Source: Patescibacteria group bacterium
GTDB taxonomy: Bacteria > Patescibacteriota > Patescibacteriia > UBA1558 > S5-K13
Length of the DNA: 9,136 nucleotides
Assembly: GCA_028703545.1 (NCBI GenBank)
Contig: JAQVMR010000037.1
Location: 1 to 9,136, forward strand
Direction: 5' to 3'
Positions 1 to 5,427 of this stretch are shown here, in pieces. Both the position numbers and the translations under genes were made by a program. Position 1 is the stretch's first letter; each line of letters begins with the position of its first letter. Below the pieces are notes generated by a model. It was given only the letters and a program-made list of their open reading frames with translations. It was not told the origin of the DNA and ran no database searches.

Positions 1-260
1 CCATTATTAATATTAATATTAAAACCATCTGATTTTAATATTTCTTTTATTTTTGTAGCAATTTTTTTTGTGTTTATAATCATTTTTTCTAAAATTTCAT
101 CATCTGTATTTTCTGTCATCTCAAAATGTTTTTTTGGCAGTATTAAAACATGACCATGTGATGTTGGATTTATATCAAGAATTGCAAAAGTAAATTCATC
201 CTCATAAATTTTATATGAGGGAATTTCTCCATTTATAATTTTACAAAAAATACAATCCAT
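1..260 (-). CDS. HIT-family protein, N-terminal part (3' end outside window)
   Basis: This is the first 86 codons of a histidine-triad (HIT) protein, cut by the left edge. The start reads MDCIFCKIINGEIPS, the usual HIT opening with a Cys-x2-Cys pair (C3, C6) that often binds zinc. It is followed by a 'YEDE...AILDINP.S.GHVLILPK.H' pattern (about residues 19-45) typical of Hint/HinT-like nucleotide hydrolases. The catalytic His-x-His-x-His motif lies in the C-terminal part and is not visible. Known members are cytosolic and hydrolyse nucleoside phosphoramidates or dinucleotides; the substrate here cannot be told. The start lies 9 bases after the stop of the upstream membrane-protein gene, so the two are probably cotranscribed. 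There is no clear Shine-Dalgarno; a GGGAG 12 bases upstream of the ATG lies in the previous gene's end and is badly spaced. The family call is firm; the link to glycan synthesis is not shown. Confidence 0.93.
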   Translation of the reverse strand, partial: MDCIFCKIINGEIPSYKIYEDEFTFAILDINPTSHGHVLILPKKHFEMTENTDDEILEKMIINTKKIATKIKEILKSDGFNININN

Positions 261-269
261 AAATTTAAT

Positions 270-842
270 CTACTCCCACTCAGGTTTAAATGTTTTTATA
301 AACCATTTAGTTGTTAATGTTAAAATAATTATTGTTATAAAAAATATAAACCACTCTTTGATATAATTGGGATTTAAAAATTTATCGTTTATAAATGCTA
401 ATATTAGTGATATTGCAATAGAACCCCAATAATCTGTTGGAAGATTGAACAACCACTTACTGTGCCAAAAAATATGATCTCCTTTAAAATCTTTAATTGT
501 AAAATGAGGATTTATTACAAACCATAGATAATCCCAAATTACTATAAATATTAAAAAGATACATAATATATTTAATTCTTGAGAAAGATTCCATTTTAAA
601 TTAAAGAAAAATGGTAGGTGGAATATTAAAAATACAAAACCAAACATAAAAAAATGATAACCCGTTAATTCCTTTCCACTCATAATTTTTTTATAAAGCT
701 TTGAATACCACTTATTTGGATCCGGACGCCAAGTTGGAATGTTTTTTGCCCACCCACTACCTGCTTCAATTTGTACTTCCAGTGCCGCTAAAACAGTAGC
801 CATTACAAATATATATATTGTTTTAATAATTATTAAGCCCAT
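270..842 (-). CDS. Uncharacterised His/Trp-rich integral membrane protein, 190 aa
   Basis: I do not recognise a named family. The 190-residue protein has about four hydrophobic segments (near residues 4-20, 62-80, 90-110 and 140-178, the last probably two passes). Polar and aromatic residues cluster in a way that looks functional: E22 and E26 in 'LEVQIEAG', 'GWAKNIPTW' (30-38), H63 in 'LTGYH', H75 in 'FHLPF', 'WDYLWFVINPHF' (103-114) and 'DHIFWHSKW' (122-130), which gives an HxxxH pair (H123, H127). This spread of His and Glu near membrane edges suggests metal binding or catalysis, but it does not match the HxxHH pattern of fatty acid hydroxylases. The start at 842 is the longest option; Met14 (around 803) is possible because it sits just before the motif-like region. 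It lies 19 bases after the RmlC-like gene and 9 before the HIT gene, on the same strand, so it is probably in the same transcript. The leader is A/T only, with no Shine-Dalgarno. Confidence 0.85.
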   Translation of the reverse strand: MGLIIIKTIYIFVMATVLAALEVQIEAGSGWAKNIPTWRPDPNKWYSKLYKKIMSGKELTGYHFFMFGFVFLIFHLPFFFNLKWNLSQELNILCIFLIFIVIWDYLWFVINPHFTIKDFKGDHIFWHSKWLFNLPTDYWGSIAISLILAFINDKFLNPNYIKEWFIFFITIIILTLTTKWFIKTFKPEWE

Positions 843-861
843 TTATTTATTTTTTATTTTT

Positions 862-1359
862 TTAATTAATTTTAAATGGTGAATTTTCAACTTGTTCCCA
901 TCTTATCTCGTCAACTTCTTCTGTTTTATCGGGGCCTTTATATAATTTATCTGGTAAATTTATTGACCAAGCTGGAATATCTGAAATGCATTTATAACCA
1001 TGTACTATTCCAGGAGGAACAATTATACACATTGGGTTGATTTCTCCGACTTTCATTTCAATATATATCCCGTATGTCTCGCTATCTTTTCTATTATCCC
1101 AAAGGCATAGTGAAAAATTTCCAGGCCCAGTAAAAACAAAACAATCTGATTGAAATTTATGTTCATGAGGACCACGAACTATTCCCGGATTTGTTACAGA
1201 AACATAGGTCATTACTGGTTTATAAGTATCAAATTCTGAGTTTCCCTTTTTTGATATTATATTTTTTATTTCATCCTCCCTATACACCTCACAAAGCCAT
1301 CCACGATCATCATGATATTTTTCCAGTTTTTTTATAATTAGTCCATTAAATAACTCCAT
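862..1359 (-). CDS. RmlC-like cupin, dTDP-4-dehydrorhamnose 3,5-epimerase-related
   Basis: This 165-residue protein has the RmlC cupin pattern: 'DDRGWLCEVYR' near the N-terminus (17-27), 'VRGPHEHKFQ' (61-70) holding the His equivalent to the RmlC catalytic base (H65), 'WDNRKDSETYG' (87-97) and 'VPPGIVHGYKC' (114-124). RmlC epimerises C3 and C5 of dTDP-4-keto-6-deoxyglucose on the way to dTDP-L-rhamnose in the cytosol. It is shorter than typical RmlC (about 180 residues). By my hand alignment, the position of the catalytic Tyr (Tyr132 in Salmonella RmlC) falls on 'WSINLP' (131-136), probably at Asn134. The Lys just after the RGxHxQ region is also not kept. This matches a divergent RmlC-like branch with an RGxHxHKxQ signature, so the reaction may be a single epimerisation or something else. 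No rmlA, rmlB or rmlD is in the window. A promoter candidate lies about 40 bases upstream. The fold is sure, the exact reaction is not. Confidence 0.88.
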   Translation of the reverse strand: MELFNGLIIKKLEKYHDDRGWLCEVYREDEIKNIISKKGNSEFDTYKPVMTYVSVTNPGIVRGPHEHKFQSDCFVFTGPGNFSLCLWDNRKDSETYGIYIEMKVGEINPMCIIVPPGIVHGYKCISDIPAWSINLPDKLYKGPDKTEEVDEIRWEQVENSPFKIN

Positions 1360-1397
1360 AATTTTAGAATTTATATATTATTTATTCCTGATTTTTA

Positions 1398-1426
1398 AGT
1401 ATATAACTATAACTATTTTTAATCAA
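1398..1426 (-). promoter_or_regulatory. Promoter candidate for the RmlC-like/membrane protein/HIT run
   Basis: On the minus strand a TTGATT (1426-1421) and a TATACT (1403-1398) are separated by exactly 17 bases, close to the sigma-70 consensus. Transcription would start near 1391, leaving an untranslated leader of about 30 bases before the ATG at 1359. The site lies in the 90-base gap (1360-1449) after the 64-residue gene, the longest gene-free stretch here, which has no convincing terminator hairpin. In such AT-rich DNA chance matches occur, but spacing and position both support it. Confidence 0.55.
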
Positions 1427-1449
1427 TAATTGACGAAATGGTTAAAATA

Positions 1450-1644
1450 TTATGTAATTTTTTTAATTTGCGAGATTAGAGTTGTAAAAATAATTACTCC
1501 AAATAAATATAAGAATAATTTATTTAAGTCAATATAATTTGAAACAAGTCCGGGTTTTATAAATTCAAAAATGTAAAACATTACATAAGAAAATATACAA
1601 AAAATTGTAAAATCCAATAATAATATTTTTATTTTAGATGCCAT
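1450..1644 (-). CDS. Small two-helix membrane protein, 64 aa, unknown function
   Basis: A 64-residue protein with two predicted transmembrane helices (about residues 7-28 and 41-59). They are joined by a short loop 'IKPGLVSNYIDLNK' (29-42), and the protein ends with a basic tail (QIKKIT). I do not recognise a named family. The Pro-Gly-containing loop and helix-loop-helix form suggest a small membrane partner or assembly factor. The gene starts 16 bases inside the end of the 510-residue extracytoplasmic protein gene and in another frame, so the pair is likely translationally coupled and the products may interact. There is no Shine-Dalgarno (leader ends TTTCTAATAT before ATG), which fits initiation by coupling. 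It is believed to be a real gene because it fills the gap exactly, has a clean membrane pattern and lies in an overlapping gene run. Confidence 0.75.
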   Translation of the reverse strand: MASKIKILLLDFTIFCIFSYVMFYIFEFIKPGLVSNYIDLNKLFLYLFGVIIFTTLISQIKKIT

Positions 1645-3161
1645 ATATTAGAAATTTTGTTTATAAAATTATTATAATTTGTTGATATTTTTTTTAGGAT
1701 TGGGTCAAATAATCTTTGATATGCTCCGTGTTTTGAAATTTGTTCATCGCTAATTAATTTTACAGAAATATTTTTTATTTTGATAAATCCTTTGTTGAAT
1801 TTTAATTTAGGGGAGGAAATTATAAATTTTAGATTTCCGTTTTCTATTTTTGCATCATTTAAATCAAAATATACTGTGTTTTTTTGCCAATTATCTTTGA
1901 TTTTTTCAGGTATTTTATATTGAGCAATTAAATATTTTATGTCATGTGATTCAGAATAATTTTCTAAGTTTACTATTTCCGGATTAAAATACATATCTTT
2001 TGAAAATGACATAAGTCCACGAGTTGAAATTTTTATATCATTTTTTGGAATAAGGATTTTTGCCATCTGTGAACCATTTTCAAAATTATACCAATTGTGT
2101 TGTTTTGCAACAGATACATTTTTCCCATTTATAGAAATATTTTGCAGGCCATTTTTATGTGCTGTATAAAACGATAAAGTATTTCCCACGGCATAAATTT
2201 CGCTTGGCTTAAAACCTAAATTAAAAAATTTATATGCATATTCGGGATTATCACATAAATAAGCCACATCTATTATTGAAAATAAATTTTGTGATGTTTT
2301 AATTGTTCTTATTATATTGTCATCGTTTGTTAAAAATTCTATTTTATATACTCCTTCTTTTAAATTGGGTATTAAAATTGATACATATTTTGCGTTTTCA
2401 TCAGCCCCATCTGTTTTTTTATTTGAATCTTCAATCATTTTTGAATAAATAACCCTGTTACTATTGTCGTAAACTTTAATAAATATATTGTCGCTACCAC
2501 TTGTTCGGTTTATATCATAAACTGTAAATGTAAAATCTAGTGTTTCGTCTTTTATGTAGGTATAAAATTTTAATTCTCCTCGTAAACAATGATTTATCTC
2601 AATTTGTTTTTCTGATTTTTTATAATCTTTGATATAAAAATGCTCTCCGAGGTTAAAATCATGAGCAGCAACTCCATCTAATTTTTGTATTTTTTGATAG
2701 AAATCATCAATTGATATGAAGTCTTTATTTTTTTGCCATAAAGTATTTTTTTCATCAGTTAATGTCGCCCATTTTATATTGTTTAATGTTTCATTATAAA
2801 TAGTGTGTATTTTATAACTCCAGACCTCTTTATTATCAGCATAACCCACAGAAATTGATTCTTGTTTTCCAGGATCAAACTCAATATTTACTTCAGCTCT
2901 ATTAAAGTTTATAGGACTTCTAACTGTAAAATAAACAGGTTCATCATTTATTTCATAGTAATTATCTTTTTTTATAGCACGATGTTCAGGAAATATTACT
3001 GATATAAATGGATTTTTTTTGTTTAAATCTGATGTAATTTCAAGTTTTCCGTCTAGAGTTAGGTCTTTTTGTATTAAATTATATAAAGTAACAAAAAAAA
3101 TTCCCCAAAGTAGAACATTAAAAAATATTCTAAAAATTAAAAATTTTATATTATGTTTCAT
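1629..3161 (-). CDS. Membrane-anchored extracytoplasmic beta-rich protein, 510 aa, unknown function
   Basis: A 510-residue protein with one N-terminal hydrophobic helix (about 7-31). Basic residues precede it and there is no lipobox Cys, so it is probably a membrane anchor with the rest outside the cytoplasm. The remainder alternates short hydrophobic and polar runs typical of beta sandwiches. One block covers about 55-130 ('PVYFTVRSP', 'AEVNIEF'). A second covers about 190-290: 'LRGELKFYTYIKDE' (193-206), 'FTVYDINR' (212-219), a Ser/Asp/Gly-rich turn, then 'IFIKVYD' (226-232) and 'EGVYKIEFL' (269-277). The latter resembles a jelly-roll or carbohydrate-binding-like sandwich, but no family is recognised. 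The C-terminal third also has strand-like segments and ends in a short, possibly helical, tail. Its start overlaps the end of the GT-C gene by 11 bases and its end overlaps the 64-residue gene by 16 bases. This context suggests a role with the glycosyltransferase, as acceptor, glycan-binding or scaffold protein (inference). Confidence 0.85.
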   Translation of the reverse strand: MKHNIKFLIFRIFFNVLLWGIFFVTLYNLIQKDLTLDGKLEITSDLNKKNPFISVIFPEHRAIKKDNYYEINDEPVYFTVRSPINFNRAEVNIEFDPGKQESISVGYADNKEVWSYKIHTIYNETLNNIKWATLTDEKNTLWQKNKDFISIDDFYQKIQKLDGVAAHDFNLGEHFYIKDYKKSEKQIEINHCLRGELKFYTYIKDETLDFTFTVYDINRTSGSDNIFIKVYDNSNRVIYSKMIEDSNKKTDGADENAKYVSILIPNLKEGVYKIEFLTNDDNIIRTIKTSQNLFSIIDVAYLCDNPEYAYKFFNLGFKPSEIYAVGNTLSFYTAHKNGLQNISINGKNVSVAKQHNWYNFENGSQMAKILIPKNDIKISTRGLMSFSKDMYFNPEIVNLENYSESHDIKYLIAQYKIPEKIKDNWQKNTVYFDLNDAKIENGNLKFIISSPKLKFNKGFIKIKNISVKLISDEQISKHGAYQRLFDPILKKISTNYNNFINKISNIWHLK

Positions 3162-4755
3162 CTGTAAAATTTATTTTATATAAAAAATACTCTCCACTTA
3201 TAAAAATTGATTCTAATTCTATATTTTGTTTTGTGTTTTTTAATTCTTTTTTATTATCAAAATAATACAAAGGAATTTTTATATCCCTAAATTTTTCTAA
3301 ATTTTCATAATTGTAAATATCATAATCATATAAAAATACAACGTTTCTTTCAGGGAATATAAATTTATCAGATCTATTTGTAAATATTATTGCATTATCC
3401 TCTGTTTTTTCAATAATTAATTTTTTTAAATTATAAAATTTACTAATATTTTTACTGATCATTTTTTCACCGTCAATATTTGAATCATAAACCATTGAAT
3501 GAGAAATATTTGCAAATATTGCCATTATAATGCTTATAATTATTATTGTTAATTTATCATTTTTTAATTTATTTATAGATATTGCTATGAGAATATTTGA
3601 TAAAATAAAAAATGCTAATAAATATCTTATATATGAACTTCCAATTGTAATAGAATTTACTATTGCCGTATCAGATATTTTCCAGCTTCCATAGTAAATA
3701 AATAAATAACCACTTATCAAAAACCATAAAATTATAAATCCAAAATCTTTTTTTGAAATATTCTTTCTTTTTATAAATAAGATTAGGAGCCCCAAAAACA
3801 ATAATAAACAAAAAATCCAGTTTAATTTTAGAAAGAAATGATAAATTACATAAAGAATATTTTTGATATTTATTCCAAATGGAAAAATTGCACTAAGTGT
3901 TTTTGTTAATATGTTTGTTCTAGTGCTTGATATTTGGCTAGAAACAACGCTTGTATCAATATTATCAGCATATGAAAATTGAAAATAAGAGGCATTATGT
4001 ATTTTATTAAAATAAAAAACCGGAACAAACACAAAGATAAACATTAAAAATGCTAAAAGAATTTTATAATTTATTTTTACTTTATAAAAAATTAAAATAA
4101 GTATTATGCTCAATAAAACCCATAAAAACTCAGAAGTTCTTGTAATAAGCGATAATCCAAGAAAAAATCCCCAAAGAATAAAGCTTATTATTTTTTTATT
4201 CTGTGTTGATAAAATTAAAAAATAATAAGAAATAATTAAGAGAGAAATAAAAAGCATATTATGCATTAAAAGTTTTGATGAAAAATACCAGAATCCAGGA
4301 TTTATTAAAGTTAAAATTGAAGAAATTATAGCAATTTTTTTATTAAATACCTTTTTTAGTAATAAATAAAGAAAAATTATTGCAATTATTGAAAAAATAG
4401 GAGTTAGATATTGTATAATCCAAAGTCCAAAAATTTTTGCAATCAAACCATAGATTAAAATAAGACCAATAAAACTAATTGGAATTAAATTAAAATTATT
4501 TACTGTTATACTTCTTGGGTGAATTAAATTGGAGACATTTGAAATTTCACCTGAATTATAATTTAATTTTTTAGATATTGAACTATTTTCAGCAAAATTT
4601 TTAACAAAAAAGTAATTAGAGGTTTCGTCTGGTGAATTAAAAACAGGTGGATTATAATTATTATTAATGTTGAAGTAATTGTAAAAACAGAAAAATAGGC
4701 CAAGTATAAAGATGCCTAAAATAAGCGGAATAATATGATATTTGCTAAAATTCAT
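3151..4755 (-). CDS. GT-C (PMT/ArnT-like, GT39 type) membrane glycosyltransferase, 534 aa
   Basis: A 534-residue multi-pass protein with the layout of GT-C glycosyltransferases. A first helix (about 8-27) is followed by a large outer loop carrying the acidic pair D43-E44 in 'NSPDETSNYFF', the signature position in PMT/ArnT enzymes. Then comes 'HPRS' (79-82), about nine or ten more helices with 'NPGFWYFSS' (152-160) and 'LMHNM' (163-167), and a soluble C-terminal domain of about 100 residues. Family members move a sugar from a lipid-phosphate donor to a protein, lipid or glycan on the outer face of the membrane; donor and acceptor are unknown here. The first gene of an overlapping trio, it shares 11 bases with the extracytoplasmic protein gene downstream. 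It starts 48 bases after the methyltransferase gene, with -10-like boxes close to its ATG and no Shine-Dalgarno. The superfamily call is strong; substrate and exact subfamily are inference. Confidence 0.88.
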   Translation of the reverse strand: MNFSKYHIIPLILGIFILGLFFCFYNYFNINNNYNPPVFNSPDETSNYFFVKNFAENSSISKKLNYNSGEISNVSNLIHPRSITVNNFNLIPISFIGLILIYGLIAKIFGLWIIQYLTPIFSIIAIIFLYLLLKKVFNKKIAIISSILTLINPGFWYFSSKLLMHNMLFISLLIISYYFLILSTQNKKIISFILWGFFLGLSLITRTSEFLWVLLSIILILIFYKVKINYKILLAFLMFIFVFVPVFYFNKIHNASYFQFSYADNIDTSVVSSQISSTRTNILTKTLSAIFPFGINIKNILYVIYHFFLKLNWIFCLLLFLGLLILFIKRKNISKKDFGFIILWFLISGYLFIYYGSWKISDTAIVNSITIGSSYIRYLLAFFILSNILIAISINKLKNDKLTIIIISIIMAIFANISHSMVYDSNIDGEKMISKNISKFYNLKKLIIEKTEDNAIIFTNRSDKFIFPERNVVFLYDYDIYNYENLEKFRDIKIPLYYFDNKKELKNTKQNIELESIFISGEYFLYKINFTDET

Positions 4756-4762
4756 TATTTTT

Positions 4763-4781
4763 ATTATATCATTTAAGTATA
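4763..4781 (-). promoter_or_regulatory. Tandem -10 boxes ahead of the GT-C operon
   Basis: In the 48-base gap before the GT-C gene the minus strand carries a perfect TATAAT (4768-4763) only 7 bases from the ATG, and a TATACT (4781-4776) further up. The first would give an almost leaderless mRNA; the second a leader of about 14 bases. Neither has a good -35 at 16-18 bases. The 12-base string TATATACTTAAA around the second box also occurs at the promoter candidate near 1405-1394. Read-through from the methyltransferase gene is equally possible. Confidence 0.42.
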
Positions 4782-4803
4782 TATAAAAAAAGTTACAATA
4801 TTA

Positions 4804-5358
4804 TTATATTTTATAGAAGTAAAACTTATTATTTCCAAAATTTATAGTTTTGTCTAATTTGATATTTGGTATTGAAAATCTATAACTAACAATCAATGTA
4901 TTACTACACTCATTTTTCAATTTTTGACTTAATTTTTCCATTACATCTGGTATGAGATAACAATAAATTATATGTGCATCTTGTAAATTGGTTTTTAGAA
5001 AATTTTCACAAACAATTTTTATTTTACTTTTAATTAATTTAAGTTTTATTTTTGTGAGCATATATGGTAAAAATGAATATTCTATACCAACGTATTTTGA
5101 ATTGGGTAGAGTTTTTTCAGCCATGATTAAAAATTTGGCAAATCCACAACCAAGTTCATAAATATTATAGTTTTGATTCTTGTCAATTTCTTCTAGTATT
5201 TTTTTTATAAAAACTTTATTTGTAGAAAAAAGCGGAGCATATCCACGAAATATAATATTAAAAAATTGAATAACAGCAATTATAAGTAAAATAAATGCTA
5301 TTATTAATATTAGTATCGATAGAATCATAATTTTAAAATTATATTTACATATTCTCAT
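4804..5358 (-). CDS. Membrane-anchored class I SAM methyltransferase, FAM173-like
   Basis: A 184-residue protein with one N-terminal transmembrane helix (about 10-36) followed by a compact Rossmann methyltransferase domain on the cytoplasmic side. Motif I reads 'IYELGCGFAKFL' (66-77; E68, GCG 70-72), and the acidic residue that holds the ribose is E93 in 'VGIEYS'. The block 'FRGYAPLFSTNKV' (37-49) before motif I and 'NFLKTNL..AHIIYCYLIPDVMEKL' (119-143) resemble the prokaryotic relatives of FAM173/ATPSCKMT, a lysine methyltransferase family; in eukaryotes members modify the ATP synthase c-subunit and ANT. The target here is unknown; a membrane protein is the natural guess. The domain ends soon after 'VSYRFSIP' (157-164), so it is small but complete. 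It is divergent from the plus-strand GT-C gene with a 69-base gap and lies upstream of the GT-C trio. A TATCTT sits 5 bases before the ATG. Met11 is an alternative start. Confidence 0.85.
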   Translation of the reverse strand: MRICKYNFKIMILSILILIIAFILLIIAVIQFFNIIFRGYAPLFSTNKVFIKKILEEIDKNQNYNIYELGCGFAKFLIMAEKTLPNSKYVGIEYSFLPYMLTKIKLKLIKSKIKIVCENFLKTNLQDAHIIYCYLIPDVMEKLSQKLKNECSNTLIVSYRFSIPNIKLDKTINFGNNKFYFYKI

Positions 5359-5386
5359 TTTTTAAGATAAAAGTAAATATGAGAAT
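5351..5386. repeat. Inverted repeat over the methyltransferase start codon
   Basis: Perfect 8-base arms ATTCTCAT (5351-5358) and ATGAGAAT (5379-5386) are separated by 20 A/T-rich bases. The left arm contains the methyltransferase ATG (minus strand) and the whole element lies in the 69-base divergent region. It could be an operator half-site pair or, if transcription starts beyond 5386, a weak hairpin that hides the start codon. Chance is a real possibility in AT-rich DNA. Confidence 0.35.
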
Positions 5387-5409
5387 TTATTTAAATATGC
5401 TATTTTTTA

Positions 5410-5418
5410 TGTTAAAAT
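5410..5418 (+). promoter_or_regulatory. Extended -10 promoter candidate for the plus-strand GT-C gene
   Basis: TGTTAAAAT (5410-5418) matches the extended -10 form TGnTAnaaT. It ends 9 bases before the ATG at 5428, so the transcript would have a leader of only about 0-3 bases. No good -35 is seen (TTTAAA near 5390-5395 is weak). The bases between the box and the ATG contain no Shine-Dalgarno. This would be a leaderless or nearly leaderless mRNA if real. Confidence 0.45.
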
Positions 5419-5427
5419 ATCTATATC

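Noticed and set aside
270..842. Fatty acid hydroxylase or carotene ketolase identity for the His-rich membrane protein
   Set aside because: Those families need HxxHH-type clusters, which are absent; there is only one HxxxH pair and scattered single His residues.
862..1359. Calling the cupin gene rmlC outright
   Set aside because: The catalytic Tyr and a nearby Lys of true RmlC do not appear to be kept, and no rhamnose pathway partner genes are present, so only a family-level call is supported.
1360..1449. Small RNA or riboswitch in the 90-base gap
   Set aside because: No stable stem or known riboswitch core is visible; a promoter explains the stretch better.
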